From positions 1 through 52,579 of the forward strand of contig JAKOYE010000190.1 in the NCBI GenBank assembly GCA_029780675.1: a stretch of 52,579 nucleotides of DNA, read 5' to 3'. Within the stretch, counting starts at the first letter, position 1. The number at the start of each line of letters is the position of its first letter. A program made the position numbers and the translations under genes. The notes under the pieces are model-generated. The model searched no databases, was not told where the DNA came from, and worked only from the letters and a program-made list of their open reading frames with translations. Shown here piece after piece: positions 30,690-39,577 of the stretch. The stretch comes from Actinomycetes bacterium. GTDB lineage: Bacteria > Actinomycetota > Actinomycetes > Mycobacteriales > Mycobacteriaceae.

Positions 30690-30706
30690 CAGCGGGCTAC
30701 CCGCTG
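30690..30706 (-). terminator. Hairpin over the stop codon of the TetR gene
   Basis: CAGCGGG-CTA-CCCGCTG is a perfect seven-pair inverted repeat with the three loop bases being the TAG stop of the TetR gene. No T-run follows. It could weaken read-through to the phospholipase-like gene 59 bp downstream, or be chance. Confidence 0.35.
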
Positions 30707-31311
30707 TCCTGCCGCCCGAGCATGGCGGCCAAGCCGAGTGCGGCCTGTTTGGCGCCGCGGACGCGGGCCCACGGAAAGCCCAGCTGCTGGAAGGTGATGT
30801 TCTGCTCGATCAGGCAGGCGATCGCATAGCCGGTCTCCCGGACGGCCGCGGACGGCGCATAGGGGTAGGAGCGGTGCAACGCCCCTTCGATCTTTGCGAT
30901 GAACTGCTGATAGCCCGATTTCACGATGTCGCGGGTGCGCTCGTTCCGCATCGCCTCGGACAGCAGTGCATCGAAGGCCGCATCCTCGATGTCGTTGGCC
31001 AGGATCCAGTCCTTGCTGAACATCACAGCGAGGAGCTGCTCGATGTCGGGCTCGGCCCCAGCCGCCTTATTCATCACGGTGAAGTACCGAGCGGCGAGTT
31101 CGTCGACGGTAGCGACGATGAGGTCTTCCCTGTTACCGATGAAGTGATTCAGGGCCGACCGTTTCATCCCAGCCGAGGCTGCTACGTCATCGAGAGTGAC
31201 ATGTTCCAGGCTCTCTCGGGCGACCAGGTCGATGAACGCGTTCACCAGCTGAGCGCGCCGCTCGGCCATCAACGAAGGCCTACCTGCCCGACGACCAGAG
31301 GGGACCGTCAT
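30697..31311 (-). CDS. TetR-family regulator
   Basis: 204 residues from the chosen ATG. The N-terminal helix-turn-helix is at ~20-65 (LEHVTLDDVAASAGMKRSALNHFIGNREDLI), with a typical helical ligand domain after. Preferred start MTVPSGRRAGRPSLM; a Met 14 codons later (MAERRAQLV) is possible, and the longer open frame upstream is not conserved-looking. It lies 65 bp upstream of the exported EEP/PI-PLC gene on the same strand and is divergent from the SCO7613-type gene, either of which may be its target. No clear operator was seen in the 227-bp spacer. Confidence 0.85.
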   Translation of the reverse strand: MTVPSGRRAGRPSLMAERRAQLVNAFIDLVARESLEHVTLDDVAASAGMKRSALNHFIGNREDLIVATVDELAARYFTVMNKAAGAEPDIEQLLAVMFSKDWILANDIEDAAFDALLSEAMRNERTRDIVKSGYQQFIAKIEGALHRSYPYAPSAAVRETGYAIACLIEQNITFQQLGFPWARVRGAKQAALGLAAMLGRQDSG

Positions 31312-31538
31312 CCCAGCAACCCCACGAGCCCAGCATAGGTTCGGTCGCCCGCCGCCGGTCATGGCGCGCCCGAGGTACCCGGAGATCCCCCGCACGTGGC
31401 TGTCGATCCGTGACTTGTCGCGCGTTGCCCTTTGCCGGATCGTATGAACGACATCAGACAGGCACAGCCGACAAGCTGGCAGAAGCCGTCCGGCCCGCGC
31501 GGATCCGCCGCGAACGACCGGTGGCTGGAGGGGGCGAC

Positions 31539-33983
31539 ATGACCGAGAGCGGGTTCAGCACCGGGCACCCCGGCGTCCCGCCCCCCGGACAGCCCGGCCC
31601 GGCCGACCCGGGGAGACAACTCGACGCCCTGCGGGGCGAGATCCTGGCTGTCGACGCGCAGATGGGCCGGTTGATGGCGCGGCGCAACGCCCTCGTCGTG
31701 GAGTACGAGCGGCTGCGCTTCGCGATGATGGGTTGGTCGCAGGCCGGTATCGCGGCGCCCGCCCCCGCCGCGCCGGCCGAGCGTCAGGAATGGTCGGGAG
31801 CCCGGGTCCGGGCGCTGCTGCTCTGGCTGGGTGCGACATTGCTGGGCCTTTCGGCCCTCACGTTCACCGCGGTGGCGTGGTCGCGGCTGGGCGATACCGG
31901 CCGGGCGCTGCTACTGCTCGCCGCCACCGCCGTGGTGACCGCGCTGGCGGTGGGGCTTCGTCGTTCACTGCCGGCCACCGCGGAGGCCTTCGCGGGGCTG
32001 GCGGTCGTGCTGGTGCTCGTCGACGGATACGCCGGGCGACGCGCCGGACTGGCCGCGGGCATGTCCTGGGAAGTGTGGTGGGCGATCGGCACCGCCACCG
32101 CCGCCGGCTTCGCCGCGCTGTTGGGGCTGCTGGTGGGACGGCGCACGACCCGGCTCGCGGTGGCCGCTCTGCTACCCATCTCGGCCGAGTTGCTGATCGT
32201 GAAGTTCGCCGACGCGGAATGGGCGGCGTCGCTGGCGTTCACGGCACTGGCCGTCGTCGTGGTAGTCGCACTGGCGCAATCGACCCGGTGGACCTTCCCG
32301 GCGAGCCGGACTGCGCTACGACTACACGCCGGCGGATCCTGGGCCGCCGCGTTCATCCTCGCCGCGATCGCGGCCGGCAGGCCGACAACGGCGGTCGCCG
32401 CCCTCGGCCCGGCGCTGGCCGTCGCGGCCCTGGCCGCTGTTCCGGCAATGGCCCGCCGCGCAGGACGAGATTCCTCGATGCGCACCCTGCTCGGGGTGCT
32501 GGTGTGCGCCGCCCCGGCCGCGGCGGCGCTGACTCTGGTCCAACCGGCGGTCGTCGAGGACGGGATGCTCGTCAGCTCGGTCCTGGCCGGCGGGGCGACC
32601 TTGCTGGCCGCGCTCGCCGTGCCGGCGGGGTGGCGAGCGGCAACGGCCGTGGCCGGCGGGATGGTCGCGCTGCCGGGAACCTTGTGGTCCGTCCTGCAGA
32701 GCACCCCGGCGGTGGGTGGACCGCTCGGATGGTTCGCCGACCCCTGGACCGGGAGCCTCGATCTGATCGCCCGGGACGTCGCCGAGGGTCCGGACACGAG
32801 CAACTTCTTCGGGTCATGGTCGGCGGTCGGGGCACTCGCCACGATCGCCGCCACGGGTCTGGTGCTGGGCATCAGCCGTCGGCCCCTGCTGGGAATCACC
32901 ACCGCGGCAATCGGTTTCGCCGCGGCACTGGCTCCGCTCAACGGCACTGCGTCCGTTCTGACAGCCCTGATCGCGACCGCCTCCGCATTCGTCGTCGCCC
33001 TGCTCGGCGCAGCCCTGGTCGACCGCGAGCAGCCCGGGCAGGGATGGGCCCTTCTTCCGGGTGCGGGCATCGCGGCCCTACCGGCGGCCGGGTGGGCGGC
33101 GGTGTCGAATGCCGCGTCAGTATCGGCCCTCGCCGTCGCGGCGGCAGCCAGTGTGGGCGCGGCGGCGGTGGCCCGTCCGGGGATGACGCGGGAGTTCTTC
33201 GGCACGCTCGGCGCCGTCTTGGCGGCGACCTTCGCCGGGGTGGCGACGTCAGCGGCCGGGGCGGGTTCGGCGGCCGGCGGATTCGCTGCCGCAGTGGCCG
33301 CCGGGGCGGTACTGCTGGCCGGGCGCTACCTGGTTTCCGGGCGGGCCGGGGTGGTTCTGCAGATCACCGCAGCGGCGTCGGCAGTGTGCGGGGCCGCCGT
33401 CGCCGCCGAGTCGACACCCTGGCTGGCCGGGACGCTCACCGCACTCGTTCCCATCGCGGCTATCGCCGCCCTCCGGCCCCCGCAACGCGTGCTGTACGCA
33501 TCGGCCGCCGGAGTCCTGGCGCTGTGCGCGGTATGGGCATGGCTTGCCGCTGGGGATGTCGACGTTGTCGAGGCCTACACCGCTCCGGCAGCGCTCGCGG
33601 CGCTGGCAGCCGGAATCCTGAGGTGGCGCAACGGTCCCGGCCGTTCCTGGCTCACCCTCGGGCCGGCGCTGGTGCTTGCCATCGGTCCGACCCTGCTGAT
33701 CGGCATGGTCGACGACGACCTGCCGCGCCTGATCGCCGCCACCACGATCTCGCTGGCCGCGGTGATCGCCGGAGCGGTGCGCCGACTGCAGGCACCGCTG
33801 GTCCTGGGCGCCGTCTCATTGCTGATGCTGGCCATCGACCAGTGGGGTGACGAGATCGTCCGGATGCCGCGTTGGATCACCGTCGGGGTCGCCGGGGTGC
33901 TGCTGATGTGGATCGGAGCGACGTTCGAGCGCCGACGCAGCGACTGGCGGCGGGCTTCGGATGTCTTCGGCGGGTTCGGCTGA
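31539..33983 (+). CDS. Large polytopic membrane protein, SCO7613 C-terminal-domain family
   Basis: 814 residues, almost entirely Ala/Val/Leu/Gly transmembrane helices (about 24 or more) after a Pro/Gly-rich cytoplasmic start and a short coiled stretch (LRGEILAVDAQMGRLMARRNALVVEYERL, shown for its heptad look). It ends with ATFERRRSDWRRASDVFGGFG, as usual for actinobacterial SCO7613-type proteins. No function is known for the family. GGAGGGGG six to nine bases before the ATG at 31539 decides the start. Very high GC explains the long shadow frames on both strands. Confidence 0.8.
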   Translation: MTESGFSTGHPGVPPPGQPGPADPGRQLDALRGEILAVDAQMGRLMARRNALVVEYERLRFAMMGWSQAGIAAPAPAAPAERQEWSGARVRALLLWLGATLLGLSALTFTAVAWSRLGDTGRALLLLAATAVVTALAVGLRRSLPATAEAFAGLAVVLVLVDGYAGRRAGLAAGMSWEVWWAIGTATAAGFAALLGLLVGRRTTRLAVAALLPISAELLIVKFADAEWAASLAFTALAVVVVVALAQSTRWTFPASRTALRLHAGGSWAAAFILAAIAAGRPTTAVAALGPALAVAALAAVPAMARRAGRDSSMRTLLGVLVCAAPAAAALTLVQPAVVEDGMLVSSVLAGGATLLAALAVPAGWRAATAVAGGMVALPGTLWSVLQSTPAVGGPLGWFADPWTGSLDLIARDVAEGPDTSNFFGSWSAVGALATIAATGLVLGISRRPLLGITTAAIGFAAALAPLNGTASVLTALIATASAFVVALLGAALVDREQPGQGWALLPGAGIAALPAAGWAAVSNAASVSALAVAAAASVGAAAVARPGMTREFFGTLGAVLAATFAGVATSAAGAGSAAGGFAAAVAAGAVLLAGRYLVSGRAGVVLQITAAASAVCGAAVAAESTPWLAGTLTALVPIAAIAALRPPQRVLYASAAGVLALCAVWAWLAAGDVDVVEAYTAPAALAALAAGILRWRNGPGRSWLTLGPALVLAIGPTLLIGMVDDDLPRLIAATTISLAAVIAGAVRRLQAPLVLGAVSLLMLAIDQWGDEIVRMPRWITVGVAGVLLMWIGATFERRRSDWRRASDVFGGFG

Positions 33984-34005
33984 GGCCGGGGATCGCCCCG
34001 CACGG

Positions 34006-34416
34006 TTACGCGACGGGCGGCACCTCCACGTCACAGCGGATGGTGGGCGCGCTCGCCAGCCTCTCATCCAGCGTGATCAGCGGTGTACCCAACAGTTCAG
34101 CAAGAGCGACGTACGCGCCGTCGTAGCTGGTGAGGTTGTTCCGCAGCGCCCACACCCGTTGCGCAACAACCTCATACGGAAAGAGCTCCATGGGCAGTGC
34201 GAGCAGATCAGCATGCGCTTGGGCGGCCTGGTCGGCGCTGATGAGTCCACCGACTTCGTGACGCCGGAAGACGTTCGAGCACTCGAACAGGAGCAGCGCG
34301 GGCGCGCACAACTCCACACCGTCAAGACGACGAGCCAACCAGGTGCCGCCAGGGCCGGCGTCCAGCAGAACCGTCACCAACGCCGATGCATCGCACACCA
34401 CCCGGCGGGAACTCAC
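34006..34416 (-). CDS. vapC: PIN-domain toxin VapC
   Basis: Predicted Mg-dependent ribonuclease, 136 residues. Acidic residues of the PIN fold are present: CDASALVTVLLD at the N-terminus, LLFECSNVFRR, then SYDGAYVALAELLGTPLITLDERL with two Asp. The GTG overlaps the antitoxin stop (GTGA), the usual type II toxin-antitoxin layout with the antitoxin first. The module seems intact. The RNA target cannot be predicted. Confidence 0.92.
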   Translation of the reverse strand: MSSRRVVCDASALVTVLLDAGPGGTWLARRLDGVELCAPALLLFECSNVFRRHEVGGLISADQAAQAHADLLALPMELFPYEVVAQRVWALRNNLTSYDGAYVALAELLGTPLITLDERLASAPTIRCDVEVPPVA

Positions 34417-34646
34417 CGACGGTCGGCCCCCAACGCGAGAACGGTCGCGGCCGGATCGATGCGGACATCTGTGGCGACCACCCTGGCACGCGCGCGGGCC
34501 AGCACCTGATCGGCCGTGGGCTTCTCGGCCGCGTGCACCAGCAAGTCCCGCAGATACGCCTGCAGCGACTGACCTGCCAAGGCGGCCCGCGCGGCCAGCT
34601 CGTCACGCACGTCGTCGGGAACGTCCCGAATCGTCACCGCAACCAT
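34413..34646 (-). CDS. vapB: Antitoxin VapB (FitA-type ribbon-helix-helix)
   Basis: 77 residues. The N-terminal RHH is VAVTIRDVPDDVRDELAARAALAGQSLQAYLRDLL; the C-terminal ~35 residues would wrap VapC. Upstream TAAAAT (34658-34653) lies six bases before the ATG, so the transcript is probably leaderless, and an inverted repeat at 34660-34681 next to the -10 is a likely autoregulatory operator. Confidence 0.92.
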   Translation of the reverse strand: MVAVTIRDVPDDVRDELAARAALAGQSLQAYLRDLLVHAAEKPTADQVLARARARVVATDVRIDPAATVLALGADRR

Positions 34647-34652
34647 GACTGC

Positions 34653-34681
34653 ATTTTACCTGCACCGCTGCCGAAGTGCAG
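34653..34681 (-). promoter_or_regulatory. vapBC -10 element and operator-like inverted repeat
   Basis: -10 TAAAAT at 34658-34653, six bases before the vapB ATG. Inverted repeat CTGCAC (34660-34665) and GTGCAG (34676-34681), ten bases apart, covers the -35 region, where a VapB dimer would repress. Confidence 0.6.
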
Positions 34682-34808
34682 CAGCCGCCCCGGAGCTACG
34701 GCGCATGCACTTCTCGGCCGTCGGAATAGGGGCGGCCAACCCGACGTCGGGAGACTGCCGAACGGGATAGAGTCATGCACTTGACCATCCGTCATCTGGG
34801 AGGCACTG

Positions 34809-35063
34809 ATGAACTCGTCCATGCGTTTCGCTCGGAAAGTAGCGGTGCTGACCGGATCCGCCGCGGTTGTCGCCGCGGCGGCCGCTGGATGCAGCAGCGA
34901 CAAGAAGCCGGAGACCACCACGACTCCGAGTTCCTCGGCGCCGAGTTCCAGCCCGGCGCAACCCACCGAGAAAAACCTTTCGCCGACCGGCGGTAATTCG
35001 TTCAGCCCCGAGGTGAAGGCCCCGCCGGCACCGACCGGGGAACCCGGCCGGCACCGCTACTAG
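34809..35063 (+). CDS. Small lipoprotein of unknown function
   Basis: 84 residues with a lipoprotein signal (RFARKVAVLTGSAAVVAAAAAGCSS; lipobox AAAGC) followed by a Ser/Thr/Pro-rich, probably disordered chain. No domain is recognised. GGGAGG lies five bases before the ATG; TAGAGT (34768-34773) is a possible -10. The next lipoprotein starts two bases after its stop, so the two are co-expressed. Short, but the lipobox, RBS and operon layout support a real gene. Confidence 0.7.
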   Translation: MNSSMRFARKVAVLTGSAAVVAAAAAGCSSDKKPETTTTPSSSAPSSSPAQPTEKNLSPTGGNSFSPEVKAPPAPTGEPGRHRY

Positions 35064-35065
35064 GA

Positions 35066-35572
35066 ATGCCCTCCGCCATGGGAGTGACCGCACTGTTGGC
35101 CGGGGCCGGCGTAGCCGCGCTGATTGTTTCCGGTTGTTCGACATCGTCGACCACCGTGGAGAAGACCACCGTCACCGAGACGGTGACGAACTCGACGGCA
35201 CCGAGCACGCCGGCCGCCGCCGCGGCGGGAGGGCTGCCCCAGCCCCCCACCGGCGCGTCCCCGATCCGCTCGAGCGAGGACGCCGGGATGGTCCATGCCC
35301 GCTATTCGGTCGACGGCCTGACGCCCAAGCAGGTCGCCGACTACTACGTCGGGATCTGGACCGGCGAGGGCTACACGATCGATGACACCTCCAGCGGCGG
35401 AGACCCCGGGAAGTACGGCGGCTCCGGGGCCGGCGCCAAGGCGTCGAAGTCCGGCACGTTCGTGGCTGTCGACGCGGGCGCGGGCAACGGTGAGCCGACG
35501 TATTTCGACGTCTGCCAGGGCACCAACTCCGAACTCGTCATGCACTGCGGCAAGGGCCACCACGGCGACTGA
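35066..35572 (+). CDS. Lipoprotein of unknown function
   Basis: 168 residues. Signal peptide with lipobox VSGC (ALLAGAGVAALIVSGCSTSS), a Thr/Val/Pro-rich linker, then a ~100-residue domain (HARYSVDGLTPKQVADYYVGIW; SGTFVAVDAGAGNGEPTYFDVC) with a C-terminal Cys pair (DVCQG, MHCGKG) that may form a disulfide. The domain family was not recognised. The ATG is two bases after the first lipoprotein; a second Met four codons on is also possible. Confidence 0.75.
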   Translation: MPSAMGVTALLAGAGVAALIVSGCSTSSTTVEKTTVTETVTNSTAPSTPAAAAAGGLPQPPTGASPIRSSEDAGMVHARYSVDGLTPKQVADYYVGIWTGEGYTIDDTSSGGDPGKYGGSGAGAKASKSGTFVAVDAGAGNGEPTYFDVCQGTNSELVMHCGKGHHGD

Positions 35573-35619
35573 GCCGATCGGCTGACCTGACCCGGCGGAC
35601 CTGCCTAAACTCACATCGC

Positions 35620-36924
35620 GTGAGCGGGCAGATGGTCACGGTGCTGGCCGGTCTGATCCTCTGCTACGCGCTGGTGGCCAAGCGGATGTCCTACGCCAAC
35701 GTCACCGCACCGATGGCCAGTACCGCCGCCGGGCTGATCGTGTTCTCCGGCCGCAGTGTCGACGTCGAGGCCGAAGCTGTTCGTACCCTTGCCGAGTTGG
35801 CTCTGGTGATCATCCTGTTCCACGACGCCTCCACCGTGCGGGTGGGCCAACTGCGCCGCGACCCGATGATCCCGATCAGGTTGCTGGCCATCGGCTTCCC
35901 GCTGGCACTGCTGGCCACGTACCTGACGACGTGGGCGATCGTGCCGGGGGTCGGCATCGCCGGCGCGCTGCTGATCGCGGCGGCGATCACCCCGACAGAT
36001 GCCGGCCTCGGCGCTCCCACTGTCCTCAATCCCGCTGTGCCGCTTCGGGTCCGACGAGCACTGAACGTGGAGAGCGGCCTCAATGACGGGCTGGCCACCC
36101 CGGTGGTCCTGTTCGCCCTCAGCATGCTGGCCGAACATGAACGCGAGCCGGTCCCCAAGCTGGTGAGCGTGGGTGCGGCGCCGGTACTGCTCGCCCTGCT
36201 GTGCGCGGTGGTCGGCGGACTGCTGACCGCGTGGGCGATGGACCTGTCCCGGGAACGGAGCCTCAGCGGCGACCGCGGTCGGCAGATCGCCACCCTCGCG
36301 CTCCCGGTACTGCTGTTCGGGGTGGCAAACCTCCTCGGCGCCAACGTCTTCATCGCCGCCTTCGTCGGCGGCCTGGTCTTCGGCGCCGCCTCGACCACGG
36401 TGGCAGCCGAACATCAGACCTCCGAACTTCTGGAGACATCGGCGGACCTGCTGGGATTCGTCGTGTGGTTCATCTTCGGCGGCCTGCTGCTTGAGGTGTT
36501 CCACCACGGGTTCCAGTGGCAGTGGGTGGTCTTGGCGGTCCTGGCGCTGACGGTGCTGCGCATCGGGCCCGTCGCGCTGTCCATGATCGGTACCGGATTG
36601 GATTGGCGCACCGTCGCATTCCTCGGCTGGTTCGGTCCGCGCGGCCTGGCCACCATCGTGTTCGGCCTGTTGACCTTCGAAGAACTCGCCGACGAGTCCC
36701 CGGACATCACCGCGATCACCGGCGTTCTCGCCGTCACGGTGCTGATCAGTGTCTTCGCCCACGGGCTGTCCGCCGGACCGCTGTCACGGGCCTACGGCCG
36801 CAGCGTCGAAGCCACCGGATCGGAGGCCGGCGCAGGCCCCTCCCACCGCGATGGTCCGCTGCTGACCCGGGGCCGCTTCCAGCTTCGGGACCCGCACCGA
36901 GCATGGCGCCCGCCGCTGAGGTAA
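35620..36924 (+). CDS. CPA1-type Na+(or K+)/H+ antiporter
   Basis: 434 residues, about 12 helices. The transport-site motif is AAAITPTDAGLGAPTVL followed by ALNVESGLNDGLATPVVLF, which carries the conserved Asp and Glu/Asn-Asp of CPA1 exchangers; LGWFGPRGLATIVFGLL is also typical. Ion specificity cannot be told. The GTG start has no RBS but TAAACT (35606-35611) eight bases upstream, so probably leaderless. Convergent with the ClC gene (seven bases between stops). Confidence 0.88.
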   Translation: MSGQMVTVLAGLILCYALVAKRMSYANVTAPMASTAAGLIVFSGRSVDVEAEAVRTLAELALVIILFHDASTVRVGQLRRDPMIPIRLLAIGFPLALLATYLTTWAIVPGVGIAGALLIAAAITPTDAGLGAPTVLNPAVPLRVRRALNVESGLNDGLATPVVLFALSMLAEHEREPVPKLVSVGAAPVLLALLCAVVGGLLTAWAMDLSRERSLSGDRGRQIATLALPVLLFGVANLLGANVFIAAFVGGLVFGAASTTVAAEHQTSELLETSADLLGFVVWFIFGGLLLEVFHHGFQWQWVVLAVLALTVLRIGPVALSMIGTGLDWRTVAFLGWFGPRGLATIVFGLLTFEELADESPDITAITGVLAVTVLISVFAHGLSAGPLSRAYGRSVEATGSEAGAGPSHRDGPLLTRGRFQLRDPHRAWRPPLR

Positions 36925-36931
36925 ACCGGCC

Positions 36932-38239
36932 TCAGCCCTTCGACAGGGACCGGTGGCGCAGGCTGTCGTAGATCGGCGGGTTTCCGATCACCTGCGCGGC
37001 CAACACCGCGGCCCCGGTGGCCGCCAGCATCGGGATGAGCACCGCCGTGGAGGCGGTCATCTCGATGACGAGCACCACACCGGTCAGGGGTGCTCGGACG
37101 GTGGCGCCGAAGAACGCCGCCATCCCGACAACGGCCATCGGGACAAACAAAGAGGTTGCAGGGGAGGCTGATTGGGGCCACACGGTGTCGATGACACCGA
37201 CGAACAGCACCCCCCAGAGCGCGCCGACCGCCAGCATCGGCGCAAACAGTCCGCCGACGACCGGGGCGGCGTACGACAGGGGTCCGGCGAGGAACCGCAG
37301 GACGAGGTAGCCGACGATCACGATCAGCGCGAACCGCTGCCCACCGAGGAGCATCTGGGTCAACGGCTCACCACCGCCGGCCGCCTGCGGGTGGACGATC
37401 ATCACCAGGCCGATGACGGCGCCGATGATGCTCGCCTTGGCGACGGCCGGAACCCGGCGCTTCGCGGTCACGTGGTCGAAAAACCACACCACCAGCAGGT
37501 TGTAGGCCGCGCCGAGGCATCCGGTGAGCAGGCCGAACACCACGAACAGCGGAAGCCAGCCCAGGTGCGGTTCGTCGATCGCCGGAAGCCGGAATTCGGA
37601 GTCGTTGCCCAGCACGAGGTGCGCGCAACCGACGGCCGTGGACGCCGCGAAGATCGTCGCCAGCACCGTCGTGAGCCGGAACGACTTCGTCACCTCTTCG
37701 AGGCTGAACAACGTGCCGCCGACCGGGGCGTTGAACGCGACAGCGAGACCGGCACCACCCAACGCCGTCTGCATCATCCGGATCTCGGAGTCGGGCAACC
37801 GGGCGCGCCGGGCAGCCTCGGCACCGATGGCCGCACCCATGTGCACCGTCGGCCCCTCCCTGCCCAGCACGAGTCCCGATCCGATGGCCAGTACCCCGCC
37901 GATGAACTTCGCCGGCAGCAGACGGACCCTCGGCGGCGCCGCCTGCCTGGCGAAGACCGCCTCCACGTGCGGGATTCCGCTGCCCTGGGCGAGCGGCTCC
38001 CACCGCACGACGAGGGCGGCCAGCGTGGCGCCCAGCGCGGCGGTGACCATCGGGATCAACCAACCCGAACCGGGAAGAGCCGACGACCATTCGACGAGTT
38101 CGACGCGTAACCGATTGGCGGCATCGAGGAGCCACCGGAACGCCCCGCCGACGAACCCGATGACGGCCCCGGCGAGGACAGCCGTCAGGCACACCAGCAC
38201 CGCGCCACGCCTCGAATCCCCGGGCTCAGGTGCCGTCAT
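36932..38239 (-). CDS. ClC-family chloride channel or Cl-/H+ exchanger
   Basis: 435 residues, full-length membrane domain without C-terminal CBS domains. Selectivity-filter motifs are GSGIPHVEA, GREGPTVHMG (with the gating Glu) and GGLFAPMLAVG; TALGGAGLAVAFNAPVGGTLFSLEE is also conserved. The gating Glu suggests an exchanger or gated channel. It begins inside the end of the DUF2784 gene (14 bp overlap), so both are probably co-translated. Confidence 0.92.
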   Translation of the reverse strand: MTAPEPGDSRRGAVLVCLTAVLAGAVIGFVGGAFRWLLDAANRLRVELVEWSSALPGSGWLIPMVTAALGATLAALVVRWEPLAQGSGIPHVEAVFARQAAPPRVRLLPAKFIGGVLAIGSGLVLGREGPTVHMGAAIGAEAARRARLPDSEIRMMQTALGGAGLAVAFNAPVGGTLFSLEEVTKSFRLTTVLATIFAASTAVGCAHLVLGNDSEFRLPAIDEPHLGWLPLFVVFGLLTGCLGAAYNLLVVWFFDHVTAKRRVPAVAKASIIGAVIGLVMIVHPQAAGGGEPLTQMLLGGQRFALIVIVGYLVLRFLAGPLSYAAPVVGGLFAPMLAVGALWGVLFVGVIDTVWPQSASPATSLFVPMAVVGMAAFFGATVRAPLTGVVLVIEMTASTAVLIPMLAATGAAVLAAQVIGNPPIYDSLRHRSLSKG

Positions 38240-38636
38240 CGGGGGCTCCTGACCGCCGGGGCGGGCGACCGCGTGCGCGCACCACCCGGCGCACCAGCAG
38301 GCCGTAGGCGGCGAGGTTGATCAGCCCGAGCACACCGGCGGCGAGCCACTGGGCGTCGCGGGTGAGCCCGGCGGGATAGATGATCCCGCCGAGGTAGTGC
38401 TCGATGAAGCCCCCGCTGTAGCCGGACTCGCCGGCCGCGCGGCGCAGCGAATTCTCCAGTGGGGTCAACGGGCAGATGCCGCCGGAGGCTTCGATCCACA
38501 GTCCCCACGCCAGCGCCGGCAGATGCAGGACCGCAAGCCAGGGCCGGCGCCAGACCAGGAAGCCGCCGAGGAGCGCCCACGCGATGAACAACCCGTGCAC
38601 CACCAGCACGGCATCGGCGAGCAGGCCCGGGCCCAT
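38226..38636 (-). CDS. DUF2784 membrane protein
   Basis: 136 residues with about four helices; the block CPLTPLENSLRRAAGESGYSGGFIEHYL is characteristic of DUF2784 proteins. Function unknown. The last residues (RGRPPRRSGAPDDGT) are basic and cytoplasmic. It overlaps the ClC gene start by 14 bp and begins 18 bp after the PhyH stop on the same strand, suggesting a PhyH-DUF2784-ClC run. Confidence 0.85.
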   Translation of the reverse strand: MGPGLLADAVLVVHGLFIAWALLGGFLVWRRPWLAVLHLPALAWGLWIEASGGICPLTPLENSLRRAAGESGYSGGFIEHYLGGIIYPAGLTRDAQWLAAGVLGLINLAAYGLLVRRVVRARGRPPRRSGAPDDGT

Positions 38637-38654
38637 CCCCCGATGATCCCAGCG

Positions 38655-39500
38655 TCAGCCCTGCTCGAGCAGGCGTTTGGGGTGCATGCCGTCGACCTGA
38701 CCGATGAACGGCGGGTGGATGCTGTAGCCGAGCATCCGCCGGATGTCCTCGGACACCGCTCGCACGGTGTCCCGGGTGGTCGACAGGGTGAACGCCTCCT
38801 GGGGGCGCACCCAGGGTTCGCAGTACTGTGCGGTCACCGCGAGCCGGGACGCGGCCGACCGGTTGGCACCGCCGCCGTGCCACAGCGTGCCCAGGAAGAC
38901 GACGCAGGATCCGGCCGGCATCACCACCGGCACCCGCTCGTCCGAAGCCGGCTGCCGGTCACCCCACCGATGGCTGCCGGGTATGACGTCGGTGGCGCCG
39001 TTGTCGGCGGTGAAGTCGTCGATCGCCCAGATGGTGGCCGCCCCCAACGCTTTTCGCGGACGCGGGATCGGGTAGAAGCCGTCGTCGGTGTGCAGCATCT
39101 GGGCCTGCTCACCGGGCAGGATGTTGATCACCTGCAGCATCGACAACAGATAGTTCGGCAGGAACAACCGGTCCAGCAGCGCCAGCACGCGCGGGTGATC
39201 AGCGATCCGATCGCAGGCTCGGGTCTTGTTCAGCACGCTGTACACCCGCTGGGTGGCATGGCCCTCGAACGGGTTGCGGCCGTGACGCTCCAGCAGTGGT
39301 GTGACCGCCGACCTGATCTCGGCGAGTTCGGCCGACCCGATCAGATCGTGCAGGATCACATACCCGTCCCGCTGCAACCGGGCCAGATCGGCGTCGACGA
39401 CCGCGGGGTCGACGGCGGCCCCGGCGCTGGGGCTGCGGCGATGGGTGCCCGCCAGGTCCGCACTCAGCAGGTGCGAGAACGTGAACTCCTCGGTGCTCAT
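38655..39500 (-). CDS. Phytanoyl-CoA dioxygenase (PhyH) family protein, Rv3633-like
   Basis: 281 residues, Fe(II)/2-oxoglutarate oxygenase. The metal triad is seen as HTDDGF (His, Asp) and LWHGGGANRS (His), with the Arg of ASRLAVTAQ for 2-oxoglutarate. DVIPGSHRWG is also typical. The natural substrate is unknown; a lipid or small metabolite hydroxylase is likely. ATG start; 78 bp upstream the DUF2804 gene runs the other way. Confidence 0.85.
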   Translation of the reverse strand: MSTEEFTFSHLLSADLAGTHRRSPSAGAAVDPAVVDADLARLQRDGYVILHDLIGSAELAEIRSAVTPLLERHGRNPFEGHATQRVYSVLNKTRACDRIADHPRVLALLDRLFLPNYLLSMLQVINILPGEQAQMLHTDDGFYPIPRPRKALGAATIWAIDDFTADNGATDVIPGSHRWGDRQPASDERVPVVMPAGSCVVFLGTLWHGGGANRSAASRLAVTAQYCEPWVRPQEAFTLSTTRDTVRAVSEDIRRMLGYSIHPPFIGQVDGMHPKRLLEQG

Positions 39501-39577
39501 GGTGCGACGAGCCTAGCCACCGACGCCTTCCGGTATGCCGGTGTGGCGCCCCCCGACGGGTTCGGCATGCTGATCGC

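Noticed and set aside
31733..33850. 705-codon Arg/Gly-rich frame inside the SCO7613-type gene
   Set aside because: Out-of-frame reading of a very GC-rich membrane-protein gene; Arg/Gly content is typical of such shadows.
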